The notes beneath the pieces were generated by a model. That model ran no database searches. It had not been told where the DNA came from and worked only from the letters and a program-made list of their open reading frames with translations. A stretch of 64,000 nucleotides of DNA from Leptospirales bacterium (GTDB lineage: Bacteria > Spirochaetota > Leptospiria > Leptospirales > Leptospiraceae), in contig JAAFIR010000004.1 in the NCBI GenBank assembly GCA_013297885.1, positions 62,001-126,000 on the forward strand, read 5' to 3'. Made by a program: the position numbers and the translations under genes. Below, in pieces: positions 9,238-17,547 of the stretch. Every line of letters starts with the position of its first letter. Positions within the stretch are counted from its first letter, which is position 1.

Positions 9238-9280
9238 ATGTCGCATCGCAAAAAAGCGAACTAAACAGGAACTCCTTTTG
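9238..9280 (+). repeat. family-B short repeat, copy 1
   Basis: Pattern TATGTCGCATCGCAAAAAAG followed by CGAACTAAACAGGAACTCC and a T run. The same block recurs at 17413-17455, 30503-30545 (minus strand) and, shortened, at 33430-33464 and 45181-45206. Here it follows family-A copy 3 in the same orientation. Confidence 0.75.
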
Positions 9281-9348
9281 AAAATATTTCTCAAAGCAGT
9301 AGAAATTAGCGATACAAGTTTTTACACAGAAAAGTAGATCGACTCGGT

Positions 9349-9417
9349 GTCAATTTTTTTAGCAAATTCCAAACCTTCAAAACGGTTTGGAATTTTTTTT
9401 TGTCTAAAAAAATTGAC
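9349..9417 (+). terminator. nested inverted repeat with a strong terminator core
   Basis: The core hairpin ATTCCAAACC/GGTTTGGAAT (9366-9375 with 9384-9393) is followed by nine T, as in a rho-independent terminator on the plus strand. It is enclosed by an outer inverted repeat GTCAATTTTTTTAG/CTAAAAAAATTGAC (9349-9362 with 9404-9417). No plus-strand gene lies upstream, since the neighbours on both sides are on the minus strand. Confidence 0.65.
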
Positions 9418-9572
9418 AGAAGAGGAGAGCTCGTTTTGGTTCTAATAGTTCGATTCGAGAAAATTTTTTAAAATAAAAATTACGCTGTCAAAATTTAGGC
9501 ATTTAGAATCATAAATTAAAAATGCTAAATCTCTTTAGAAGATAAAAATGCAAAACTTCTATCATCTAACTT

Positions 9573-10703
9573 CTATCTTCTAGTGAGAACTTCAATCACT
9601 TTGTGAAATTGTTCTTTGGAGTTATAAATATGCGGAGCGAACCGAATTCTTCCAAGTCGCAAAGCACAAATGATTCCATTATCTTTGAGTGTTTGAATTT
9701 TTTTGTTTAAATCTAGACCATTTTTGGTCACTGATAGAATTCCAGTTTTTTCAGAAAAATTATCTTTTGAAATTTCAAATCCGTTTTCTTTGAGAAGTAC
9801 TCCAAAATAATCTACAAGTTCATAAATCCGATTTTGAACATTTTGAAAACCAATTTCGTTTAACATATTTAAGCTAGATTTAAAATAAACCCAATCGCTC
9901 ATAGAACTTGTGGAATATTCATATCTATCAGCACCTTTTTTCCAATCGGATTTATATGGCAAATATTCGTCAGCGTTGATTACAGAATTCTGTCCTTTAA
10001 AAATGGGAATTCGCTTTTCAAGATTTTCTTTTTTGTTATAAATCACACCAAGTCCGAGTGGACCTAGTAGCCATTTCCAAGCTGGAAAGACCATTGAAGA
10101 AATATTCATCTTTTTTACATCCACTGGAACAAGTCCAACACCTTGAGCACCGTCAATGATTAGCTCGATATTTTGAGACTTGCAATATTCACCAATTTGT
10201 GTAATTGGAAGAGGCATTCCAGTACACCAATGCACAAGTGAAATCGAAATGAGTTTTGTTTTTTTTGTAACAGTTGTGACCAAATTATGAAAAAATTTTT
10301 CTGGGTTATCTGCAAGTGGAATAAATTTTAATTTTACTCCATGACTTTGCCAATGTTCAAACGGATACACGTTGCTTGGATATTCATTTTCCATAAGCAA
10401 AATTTCATCGTCTTTTTCAAAACAAAATTCATGAGATAAAAAATTCATCCCTTCAGATGTATTATGTACAATTCCAATTTCATCTGGACTTGCAGAAATT
10501 AAATTTGCAATTGTTTCAGAAATATTTTTTTTGAGTTGAACATATTTTTCAACTTCTGTAAAAATTCCTTTTTGGGAATAAGCGTCTAAAAAATTTTTTA
10601 CAGAATCTAAAATTGGTTTTCCTGTTGGAGTTGTTCCGCAGTTATTTAACCAAATCAATTCTTTGTTTACTGGATAAAGATCATAGTATTTTTCCCAATT
10701 CAT
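9573..10703 (-). CDS. class-V aminotransferase (cysteine desulfurase-like PLP enzyme)
   Basis: A 376-residue PLP enzyme of the aminotransferase class V / SufS-like superfamily. It has an N-terminal LNNCGTTPTGKP substrate/PLP loop, VHNTSEGMNFLSHEF near residue 80, IIDGAQGVGLVPVD with the PLP-ring-binding Asp, and the Schiff-base Lys in FPAWKWLLGPLGLG. The length fits the family. The actual substrate cannot be read: nothing in the neighbourhood (no Suf/Isc genes) supports sulfur transfer, so a kynureninase-like or isopenicillin-epimerase-like role is equally possible. It overlaps the upstream thioesterase gene by 4 nt (ATGA), so the two are coupled. Confidence 0.85.
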   Translation of the reverse strand: MNWEKYYDLYPVNKELIWLNNCGTTPTGKPILDSVKNFLDAYSQKGIFTEVEKYVQLKKNISETIANLISASPDEIGIVHNTSEGMNFLSHEFCFEKDDEILLMENEYPSNVYPFEHWQSHGVKLKFIPLADNPEKFFHNLVTTVTKKTKLISISLVHWCTGMPLPITQIGEYCKSQNIELIIDGAQGVGLVPVDVKKMNISSMVFPAWKWLLGPLGLGVIYNKKENLEKRIPIFKGQNSVINADEYLPYKSDWKKGADRYEYSTSSMSDWVYFKSSLNMLNEIGFQNVQNRIYELVDYFGVLLKENGFEISKDNFSEKTGILSVTKNGLDLNKKIQTLKDNGIICALRLGRIRFAPHIYNSKEQFHKVIEVLTRR

Positions 10704-11209
10704 TTTCCAAATACCTCACTCGCAAAACTTTCTAAAAAACTATCTGGGATAATTTTTCTTTGTATCAATTGCTCTTTTGTTAGAAGCACAATATTTCCAA
10801 CAGATTTAGCACATAATTCCATTTTTTGGTTATAAAGCGAAGCTTCTACTTTTAGTTCTCTTTTTGAAACTTCTTCTAAAATTTTTCCTGTTAAATAAAT
10901 TTCATTTTCTACAAAAACAGGTTTTAAAAAATCCACTGAAATATTTTTGGTTAGCATAAAATGTTGTTTTAAATAAATCACAGTCCAAGCAAGAGTTTCA
11001 TCTAGTATTGTAGTGATGATTCCGCCATGAGTCAAATTGCTCCAACCACATAAAAAATTAGGAACGTTTAATTTTGAATAAACGATAGTCTCATCTGTAA
11101 AAAATTTCATTTTGAGTCCAGTTTCATGTGCTTGCCCACAAGCAAAACATTTTCCTTCTTTTTGATTTGGTATAAGTTTTAATTTTTCTAAATCTGGAAA
11201 CGAATTCAT
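10700..11209 (-). CDS. PaaI/YbgC-type hotdog-fold thioesterase
   Basis: A 169-residue protein of the hotdog acyl-CoA thioesterase superfamily. It has the N-terminal CFACGQAHETGLKMKF block common in PaaI-like thioesterases of the 4HBT group, then LTHGGIITTILDETLAWTVIY (hotdog helix with the conserved HGG and the acidic catalytic-region residue). The next strands are NISVDFLKPV and YLTGKILEEVSKRELKVEASLYN. It likely hydrolyses an acyl- or aryl-CoA in the cytoplasm. It is first in a two-gene operon with the class-V aminotransferase, with a 4-nt overlap. Confidence 0.85.
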   Translation of the reverse strand: MNSFPDLEKLKLIPNQKEGKCFACGQAHETGLKMKFFTDETIVYSKLNVPNFLCGWSNLTHGGIITTILDETLAWTVIYLKQHFMLTKNISVDFLKPVFVENEIYLTGKILEEVSKRELKVEASLYNQKMELCAKSVGNIVLLTKEQLIQRKIIPDSFLESFASEVFGK

Positions 11210-11309
11210 AAATTGATAATTTTAAAATTAGTTTTTAGGCATATTAAAATTTTTACATATTTAAATTCTTAAATCTTCAAATGGAAATTTTTAAATATAA
11301 TAATTTTAA

Positions 11310-12071
11310 CTAATTTACTTTTATTCTACAACTTCCTTTTCCTGAAGTCACAAAAAATTGTATTGTATAAGATTTTGAATTAATTGAAATATTTGGATTT
11401 AATACTAAATTACTTCCGTTTGATATAAATTCTCTAGGTGAACAAGTTTCTGAGAAAAGTAAAACTCTTTGAAGGCTGGCACAATAAATCGAAATTGTAT
11501 TATTAGCAATGTTGTTATCAATTGTTGAAAGTAAATCAGTTCTGAAAGTTTTTGTTTCAATTGAATCTTGTGTATAATCAAATGCAATTCCATTTTGAAG
11601 ATTTGTTTCTGCACCAAAAGAATTTTTATAGGGTAAATAGCAATTAATAAAAAAATCTTGAGATGTACAGTTGGGTCCTGTTCTTTTATCAGAACTATTG
11701 CATCTTCCTCCATTATTAGTTATTGAAAGTGGTCCAGAAGTTGCACCATCAGGAACGATTAGCCGCAATTCATTTTCATAAGCTGCTTCAACAGTGGCAG
11801 GGGTACCATTAAATAAAATTGTATTACCAGTAGTTGAAGCCATAAAATTTCTTCCTCTAACAATTACCTTTGTTGCAGGAAAAGTAGCAGCACCAAAATT
11901 TAAAACACTGGGAGTTGTGAAGCCAGGGTTACCAATTTTTGGTTCAACTGATTGAATTTGAGGTGAGAAAGGTGTTGGAGCTCCAACTAAAAATGAAAGC
12001 AAAGGACTAGTTGGCTTTGATTCATCTTTGCATTCTAGAAATATTAAAAAAAAAAGATATATTAATTTCAT
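11310..12071 (-). CDS. lipoprotein with an IPT/TIG immunoglobulin-like domain
   Basis: A 253-residue exported protein. The short signal peptide MKLIYLFFLIFLEC has its lipobox Cys at residue 14. Residues about 38-115 form an IPT/TIG beta domain: IQSVEPKIGNPG, VIVRGRNFM, NTILFNGTPATVEAAYENELRLIVPDGATSGPLSITNNGG. This is the typical 'G-x-N-F ... V-P-x-G-A-x-S-G' pattern. The C-terminal half contains six Cys and is not recognised. It is divergent from the lipoprotein gene at 12173 across about 100 bp of AT-rich DNA that probably holds both promoters. Confidence 0.8.
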   Translation of the reverse strand: MKLIYLFFLIFLECKDESKPTSPLLSFLVGAPTPFSPQIQSVEPKIGNPGFTTPSVLNFGAATFPATKVIVRGRNFMASTTGNTILFNGTPATVEAAYENELRLIVPDGATSGPLSITNNGGRCNSSDKRTGPNCTSQDFFINCYLPYKNSFGAETNLQNGIAFDYTQDSIETKTFRTDLLSTIDNNIANNTISIYCASLQRVLLFSETCSPREFISNGSNLVLNPNISINSKSYTIQFFVTSGKGSCRIKVN

Positions 12072-12172
12072 TTCAAAAGACTTTATAAGTTAAATTTATA
12101 ATAAATCAAGAATTTTATTTTTAGAAGTTAAAAAAATCTTGAATATTTTTTCAATTTAATTAGTTTAAAATA

Positions 12173-13666
12173 ATGAAGATGCGATTACTTCTTATTATTT
12201 TACTTTTGATTCAATTAAGTTGTGAAAAAAAAATTAATCCAAATATAAAATATGTTTTAGTAACTCCAAAACCTGAAACTGCCCAAATTATAATTCCTCC
12301 ATCTGTTCCTTCACCAAATATAGAAATTCTTATTGTTGAATCAAACAGTTCGACAGATTTATTCGAAGGCACTACAACTGATAGTTATACAATTCAATTA
12401 AAATCATTGCCAAGTGAGAATAAAGAGGTTAGAATTAATTTTGATCCAGTTCAGCTGATTATTAATGAAACTCAAACTAGTCCATTAGTGATTAATTTTA
12501 CAACTACAAATTGGAACACACCTCAAACCATTACTGTTAGAGCAGTATTTGATAATATTTTTGAAGGTCCAACGCGTTCAGTAATATTACATACTCAAAC
12601 TATTAACTCAGTATCATCAACTTCCCTTGGAACAATAATAGCAAATATAACAGATAATTCAGGCTCAAGACTCACAACATCCTTTCAATCAGGCACAATT
12701 ACATTAACAGCAATTTCAACTTCAATTAGTTTGACAACTCCTGTAAATATTTCAAAAGCATACGTAAATTGTAATTTTCAACTTGTTGCTTCTGGAGCTA
12801 ATCGAGCCACAACCTGCCAGCTGAATTCTACTGGAACAGCAGTTGAAATAACGACAGGAACAATTGCAAGTAATACAATTGTAAACTGGTATGTAGTAGA
12901 ATTTTCAATTGGTGCTCTTGTTCAAAGAAATGTTGCAAATTTTAGTTCTACAGATTTATCAAGAACGATTTCATTAAATTCAAGTGTTGATCAAAGTAGA
13001 ACATTTGTAATTGTTTATTCAAGAACAACAGATTCCTCAAATAATAATGACGAACAAAGAACAGTTATAGCTAAATTAACAAATCAAACTACTTTAAATT
13101 TAATAAGACAAGAAGCAGGTATGGCTTTAGAAGTTGAATGGCAAGTTGTTCAACTTGATGGGGCAAGAGTTCAAACTGGTGAATCAACAATTTCTAATTC
13201 TATGACAACAACTCAAGCTACAATTCAACCAATAAACTTGAATAATTCTTTTATAATTATAAATCAAAATGGAAGTGGAAATATTAATGGCATTGAAACT
13301 GATTTATATGTGCAAGCTAGCTTTATAGACTCTAGAAATATAAATTTTAAAAGAACAGGAAATCAAAACTCAGTAACAATTTCTTGGTTTGCAATTGAGA
13401 TGATAGATGGAACTACTGTTCAATCTGGAACAGTAATTATAACTCAAACCTCTACGTTTGGGCAAGTAAATTTGAACCAAGTTGAAATTGGAAAAACAAT
13501 GATAGTTATTTCTTATAGAGTAGAAACAGGTAATACACCTGAAGCTACTCAAGACTCTGGTACATTTTCTTCAATTTTTTTAAATTCAACTACAATCCAA
13601 TTTGATAGATTTCTTCAAGAAAATAATATATGTGAAATCACATGGTACGCTGTAAGTTATCAATAA
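12173..13666 (+). CDS. beta-rich surface lipoprotein, function unknown
   Basis: A 497-residue lipoprotein: MKMRLLLIILLLIQLSC with lipobox Cys at residue 17. Residues about 55-150 resemble the Calx-beta-adjacent repeat found in bacterial surface proteins (LFEGTTTDSYTIQLKSLP, TTTNWNTPQTITVRAV, IFEGPTRSVILHTQT). The rest is a series of similar beta sandwiches containing repeated 'I-x-W-x-x-V/I-E' strands: VNWYVVEFSIG, VEWQVVQLDGA, ISWFAIEMIDG and ITWYAVSYQ. That is a clear internal repeat of about 80-90 residues, four copies. Ligand unknown. It stands alone, divergent from the IPT/TIG lipoprotein. Confidence 0.7.
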   Translation: MKMRLLLIILLLIQLSCEKKINPNIKYVLVTPKPETAQIIIPPSVPSPNIEILIVESNSSTDLFEGTTTDSYTIQLKSLPSENKEVRINFDPVQLIINETQTSPLVINFTTTNWNTPQTITVRAVFDNIFEGPTRSVILHTQTINSVSSTSLGTIIANITDNSGSRLTTSFQSGTITLTAISTSISLTTPVNISKAYVNCNFQLVASGANRATTCQLNSTGTAVEITTGTIASNTIVNWYVVEFSIGALVQRNVANFSSTDLSRTISLNSSVDQSRTFVIVYSRTTDSSNNNDEQRTVIAKLTNQTTLNLIRQEAGMALEVEWQVVQLDGARVQTGESTISNSMTTTQATIQPINLNNSFIIINQNGSGNINGIETDLYVQASFIDSRNINFKRTGNQNSVTISWFAIEMIDGTTVQSGTVIITQTSTFGQVNLNQVEIGKTMIVISYRVETGNTPEATQDSGTFSSIFLNSTTIQFDRFLQENNICEITWYAVSYQ

Positions 13667-13737
13667 TTATTTTAATTTTAAATTTATCATTTAATTAAGT
13701 TGAGCTTATTTTGAGATAAATTTCATTATTGAAATTC

Positions 13738-13765
13738 TTGACATTGTACTAATGTTAAATTTTAT
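13738..13765 (+). promoter_or_regulatory. candidate promoter of rpmG
   Basis: TTGACA at 13738-13743 is a perfect -35 box. After 16 nt comes TTTTAT (13760-13765), a fair -10. It would start transcription only a few bases before the rpmG ATG at 13775, so either the leader is very short or the true -10 is different. Confidence 0.4.
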
Positions 13766-13774
13766 GGAAAAACT

Positions 13775-13936
13775 ATGAGAGAAATTATCAAATTAGGTTG
13801 TACAGGTTGTGAAATCCCAGGAAAATCAACATACTTTCTTACCAAAAACAAAAAGAGTAAGTCTGAAAAATTGATTACCAAAAAATTTTGTAAATTTTGT
13901 AAAAAACATGTTGATCATAAAGAGTCTAAAGTCTAA
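13775..13936 (+). CDS. rpmG: 50S ribosomal protein bL33
   Basis: A 53-residue protein, MREIIKLGCTGC..., that matches bacterial L33 along its length. It has the N-terminal REIIKL strand, the basic TKNKKSKSEKLITKKFC middle, and two CxxC pairs (Cys9/Cys12 and Cys39/Cys42), which make it the zinc-binding form. It is a component of the large ribosomal subunit near the E site. It is too short for many gene finders. The stop is 5 nt before the DksA-like gene, so the two are cotranscribed. Confidence 0.93.
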   Translation: MREIIKLGCTGCEIPGKSTYFLTKNKKSKSEKLITKKFCKFCKKHVDHKESKV

Positions 13937-13941
13937 GGTTC

Positions 13942-14430
13942 ATGCCAGCAAAAACAACAACTAAATCAAAAACAATTAAAAGTGTATCAAAGCCAAAAGT
14001 CACTAAAGATACAAAAATAATTATAGAATTAAAACAAGATCTAATTCAAAAGAGAAATGAATTATTGCAAAAATTAAATTCTTGGGAAGATAAAAGTTCT
14101 CCTTCTGGATTAAAAGAGCAAGGTGATTTAGTTGATATTGCAGCTGAAATAAATGATGATGTTTTAATTTCTGCAATGACAGAAAATGAAATTGATTTAC
14201 TTAAGCAAATTGAAGTTGCTTTAAGAAAAATTGAAATAGGTACTTATGGAATTTGTGAAGGCACTAAGAAAAAAATTCCAGTTGCAAGACTTAAGGCAAT
14301 TCCTTGGACACCTTTCACTGTTGAATACGCAGAAATTTATTCGAAGACAAAAGCAAAACTAAATTTTAGAACAAGTTCTTCTGATTCAGCTTATATGCCC
14401 CAAACAACTGATTTTGAAACAGCAGATTAA
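13942..14430 (+). CDS. DksA/TraR-family protein with a degraded zinc finger
   Basis: A 162-residue protein. A basic, Lys/Thr/Ser-rich N-terminal tail (residues 1-25) leads into the two-helix coiled coil of DksA-like RNA polymerase secondary-channel proteins (KQDLIQKRNELLQKLNSW ... DIAAEINDDVLISAMTENEIDLLKQIEVALRKIEIGTYGICE). The globular end GICEGTKKKIPVARLKAIPWTPFTVEYAE is the DksA_traR signature, but only one of the four zinc-ligand Cys remains. The coiled-coil tip lacks an obvious D-x-x-D-x-A of true DksA, so the ppGpp role is uncertain. In an operon with rpmG; convergent with the next gene (4-nt overlap). Confidence 0.85.
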   Translation: MPAKTTTKSKTIKSVSKPKVTKDTKIIIELKQDLIQKRNELLQKLNSWEDKSSPSGLKEQGDLVDIAAEINDDVLISAMTENEIDLLKQIEVALRKIEIGTYGICEGTKKKIPVARLKAIPWTPFTVEYAEIYSKTKAKLNFRTSSSDSAYMPQTTDFETAD

Positions 14431-15251
14431 CTTTTTGCACATCTAAAACCAAAATGATGATATTCTGGATAATTTTCAGGATTATGAGCTCTTCTTTTTG
14501 AACCCCTTGCATAGTTTTTATCCCAATACCAAGAACCACCTTTTAGAACTTTTTTGAATGATTGTTCACATTTGTTTTTTCCTGAACAAATTCCCTTTGG
14601 GTCTTTTCCAAAACATTCTTCCCCACATTTATCAAATGGAATATACCAATCTGACGTCCACTCCCAAGAATTTCCAGCAATATCATAAAGGCCATATCTT
14701 CCGATTGGTTTAGAAGCAACATCAGAAGTAGGGAGATCAATAGAATTGCCACAACCTTTTTTTTTGTTTTCTTCAATAACTGCTAGTTTACAATTTGCGA
14801 TCTCATTTCCCCAAGGATATATTTCTCCACTTTCTCCACGAGAAGCTTTTTCAAATTCTGATTCAGTGGGAAGTCTTTTTCCCATAAATTCACAATACTC
14901 TTTTGCAGTAAACCAGCTGACACCGGTGATTGGTTGTTTTGGATTTAAATAAGGTTTACCATATCTAGGGCCGATATAATTACAAGTTTTGTTTTTTAAA
15001 CACTCACGACATTTTCCAGCACTTGTACAATTAGCAAAATCTTCATTAGTCACTTCATAAATATCTAAATAAAATTCTGATAGATAAATTTTTGTTTCTG
15101 GTAATTCATCTTTTTCATGAATATTACTTCCTCTAATAAATTCTCCTGCTGGAATACAAGACATGTTTTTGTATTTATTTTCACATGATTTAACTGTTTG
15201 GTTTTTAATTTCTAAACATGATAAGATAACTAATAAAAGTAAATATTTCAT
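14427..15251 (-). CDS. formylglycine-generating-enzyme-like (SUMF1/FGE-sulfatase domain) lipoprotein
   Basis: A 274-residue exported protein; the short signal MKYLLLLVILSC suggests a lipobox with Cys at residue 12. The rest is one FGE/SUMF1-type domain: IPAGEFIRGSN, YLDIYEVTNEDF, PITGVSWFTAKEYCEFMGKRLPTESEFEKASRG, YPWGNE, GLYDIAGNSWEWTSDWY, VLKGGSWYWD and HFGFRCA. These mark the classical fold. The active-site Cys pair typical of true FGE is not evident, so it may be a binding or structural member (many spirochaete homologues are of unknown function). It ends tail to tail with the DksA-like gene. Confidence 0.85.
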   Translation of the reverse strand: MKYLLLLVILSCLEIKNQTVKSCENKYKNMSCIPAGEFIRGSNIHEKDELPETKIYLSEFYLDIYEVTNEDFANCTSAGKCRECLKNKTCNYIGPRYGKPYLNPKQPITGVSWFTAKEYCEFMGKRLPTESEFEKASRGESGEIYPWGNEIANCKLAVIEENKKKGCGNSIDLPTSDVASKPIGRYGLYDIAGNSWEWTSDWYIPFDKCGEECFGKDPKGICSGKNKCEQSFKKVLKGGSWYWDKNYARGSKRRAHNPENYPEYHHFGFRCAKS

Positions 15252-15480
15252 TTCTCAATAAATTTTTATTTCACTAATTTTGAAATCATTTTTTATGATT
15301 AAGTTCTTAGCTAAATGGCAGTATTCTACAATATTTTTTAAAAGATTTATTTACATTAAAAAAAGGTTCATAATTTTTAAAAATTCTAATTTACTTTAAT
15401 TTAAATAATTTCAGAAAAAATAATATCAAGATATTAATTCTTATTGAAAAATTATGTCTAAATGATTTTTATAGAATAAT

Positions 15481-16689
15481 ATGAATATTTTTTTAGAGAA
15501 AAAAATTACTGATGAAGGTTTGAGTGAATCAATTCTGAAAAGAGTTGAAATTTTAGAAAAATCTAAATCCTTATTTTTGAATTTACTTTCTCATCAATTA
15601 AGAACACCTTTAAATGGAATTATTGGAAATTTATCATTAATTAAAACAAATGAACTAAGTAAAGAACATGAAGAAATATTTAACCAAATAAAGTTTTCTT
15701 CAGAACAATTACAATCCTTTTTAGAAAGTATTATGGATTATTCATTAATTATTTCAAATCAAATTACAATTCAAAAAATGCCTTTTCAGTTTGAAAGAAT
15801 TTTTGATAATTTAAAAAAGTATTTTGAGATAAAGTTAAATGAAAAAAAACTTGATTTATTTTTTGAAATAAATCAAGTTCCGAATAGTCATTTTCTAGGA
15901 GATCAAAAAAGAATTTCTCAGATTTTGAAAAATATTATAGATAATGCGATTAAATTTTCAGAATTAAACTCTAAAATCGAAATAAATTTCAAACAAGCTA
16001 AAAAAGATTTAAATTTTTCTGAAATTGTTATTTCAGTAAAAGATTTTGGTTTTGGGATAAGCGAAGCAGAAAAAACAAAACTTTTTCAAAGTTTTAATAT
16101 ATCTGAAGCTAAAGAAAAAGGAATAGGCATAGGTTTATCCGTTGCACTAGCTTTAGCTAAATTAATGGATGGTGATATTTTTATTGAATCAGAAAAAAAA
16201 CTTGGTACAACTGTTCATGTTAAATTGAATTTAGAAGAAGTAAAGTTGGCTCCGTTACATGAAATAATAAATTCTAATGAAAATTTAAACTTAAATGACC
16301 AATTATTGGCAGAAAAAATTAATTTGAATATTCTTGTTGCTGAAGATAATACAATAAACCAAACTTTAATTTTAAATATGTTAAAAAAACTAGGTTATAA
16401 AGCACAACTTGCAAAAAATGGCAGAGAGTGTGTAGAAATTTTTCATGAAAATCCAAACATTAATTTTATATTTATGGATTTGGCGATGCCTGAATTAGAC
16501 GGACTTGAAGCAACAAAATTGATTTTAGCAGGTAGAGAAAATCCTCCCATTATTATCGCTATGACTGCTAACATTATGGATATGGAAAAAGATAATTGTC
16601 TAAAAATAGGTATGAATGATTTTATCCAAAAACCATTTAAAATAGCAACTATTATTGAAATGGTTGAAAAATGGTCTAAGCATAAATGA
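15481..16689 (+). CDS. hybrid histidine kinase with receiver domain, no sensor domain
   Basis: A 402-residue cytoplasmic kinase. About 30 residues precede the H box SHQLRTPLNGIIG (phospho-acceptor His at about residue 39). Then come the N box IIDNAIKFSE, G boxes KDFGFGIS and GIGIGLSVALALAKLMDG, and a C-terminal receiver domain (from about residue 281: NILVAEDNTINQ, phospho-acceptor Asp in FMDLAMPELDG, TAN, and Lys in QKPF). There is no transmembrane or PAS region, so a partner must supply the input. No Shine-Dalgarno is evident before ATG 15481. The preceding 230 bp are AT-rich and hold no extension of the frame that I can support. Confidence 0.88.
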   Translation: MNIFLEKKITDEGLSESILKRVEILEKSKSLFLNLLSHQLRTPLNGIIGNLSLIKTNELSKEHEEIFNQIKFSSEQLQSFLESIMDYSLIISNQITIQKMPFQFERIFDNLKKYFEIKLNEKKLDLFFEINQVPNSHFLGDQKRISQILKNIIDNAIKFSELNSKIEINFKQAKKDLNFSEIVISVKDFGFGISEAEKTKLFQSFNISEAKEKGIGIGLSVALALAKLMDGDIFIESEKKLGTTVHVKLNLEEVKLAPLHEIINSNENLNLNDQLLAEKINLNILVAEDNTINQTLILNMLKKLGYKAQLAKNGRECVEIFHENPNINFIFMDLAMPELDGLEATKLILAGRENPPIIIAMTANIMDMEKDNCLKIGMNDFIQKPFKIATIIEMVEKWSKHK

Positions 16690-16690
16690 G

Positions 16691-16723
16691 TTTTCGTTCA
16701 TAAGGATATATTTTGAACGAAAA
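16691..16723 (+). promoter_or_regulatory. hairpin with the Shine-Dalgarno in its loop
   Basis: Perfect 9-bp inverted repeat TTTTCGTTC/GAACGAAAA (16691-16699 with 16715-16723) around a 15-nt loop containing AAGGA (16702-16706). The TTG start (16713) overlaps the right arm and an ATG lies just after it at 16725. A similar arrangement precedes 25567. Confidence 0.5.
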
Positions 16724-17411
16724 AATGTTACCAATATTTACCTGTGTTTTTTGTTTTTTTTGCACTCCTGAAATTTATAAAGAGTCGCCAGGATTTTTGA
16801 AAGTCCACAACAAAGCTAAAACCCAATATGTAGTATTTCCAGAAAAAACCAAAAATTTAGGATTTAAAAAAGATTTTGATATAGATCCAAAAGAATTATT
16901 TCAATTTCAAAATTTAGTATCTTTAGAAATTCTAACTTCAAGTTTTGAAGATTTGACCGAAATTGGGCAGTTAGAAAATTTAGAATTTTTAAATTTAACA
17001 GGAACAAAAATCAATAAACTGGAAATGATTAAAAACTTAAAAAAAATACATACTTTGGTTTTAAACGAAACAGAAATTGATAATTTGAATGAGATTGGAG
17101 AGTTTAAAAAGATCACCAAACTTGGGTTATTCAAAACAAAGATCAGAGACTTGAGTTTTGGAAAATTTTTTCCCGAACTAAGAAATTTGGATATTAGAAA
17201 TACTGATGTAGGAAATTTAACAGGAATAGAGTCTTTAAAAAAATTAAGTTCATTGTTAATTGGAAATACAAAAATCAAAAATTTTATTGGATTAGAAAAA
17301 TTGGATAACTTAATTCAACTTGAAATAGATAATTTGGAAATTCCTGATGAAGAAATTTCTCGAATTAGAAAAATCCTTCCCTATTTAAAAATTACTCGTA
17401 GAAGATATTAA
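16713..17411 (+). CDS. leucine-rich-repeat lipoprotein
   Basis: A 232-residue protein. The TTG at 16713 has AAGGA 6 nt upstream; the alternative ATG at 16725 gives the signal MLPIFTCVFCFFC with a lipobox Cys. The mature part holds about seven LRRs of 20-23 residues (LVSLEILTSSFEDLTEIGQL, LEFLNLTGTKINKLEMIKNL, IHTLVLNETEIDNLNEIGEF and so on), of the short internalin-like type. Such proteins usually bind other proteins at the surface. It follows the histidine kinase gene by 23 nt. The family-B and family-A repeats start right after its stop. Confidence 0.8.
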   Translation: MNEKMLPIFTCVFCFFCTPEIYKESPGFLKVHNKAKTQYVVFPEKTKNLGFKKDFDIDPKELFQFQNLVSLEILTSSFEDLTEIGQLENLEFLNLTGTKINKLEMIKNLKKIHTLVLNETEIDNLNEIGEFKKITKLGLFKTKIRDLSFGKFFPELRNLDIRNTDVGNLTGIESLKKLSSLLIGNTKIKNFIGLEKLDNLIQLEIDNLEIPDEEISRIRKILPYLKITRRRY

Positions 17412-17412
17412 T

Positions 17413-17455
17413 TATGTCGTATTGTAAAAAAACGAACTTAAAAGGAACTCCTTTA
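17413..17455 (+). repeat. family-B short repeat, copy 2
   Basis: TATGTCGTATTGTAAAAAAA then CGAACTTAAAAGGAACTCC and CTTT, two bases after the LRR gene stop. The nearby family-A copy (17548-17686) is in the opposite orientation, unlike the other A-B pairs. Confidence 0.7.
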
Positions 17456-17547
17456 GAAAAAAAGTTTATCTCTCTTAGGTGCTGAGTCGATTTATAAGCA
17501 TTTTAACAAAAAAAATACACATTTAATATAAAAATTTTTGATTAATC

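Noticed and set aside
14427-15251. Active sulfatase-maturing enzyme
   Set aside because: The domain matches the FGE/SUMF1 fold, but I could not see the active-site Cys pair, and no sulfatase gene lies nearby, so I call it FGE-like only.
16907-17278. 123-residue minus-strand frame inside the LRR gene
   Set aside because: It is the mirror of a regular LRR repeat, whose periodic codons keep the opposite frame open.
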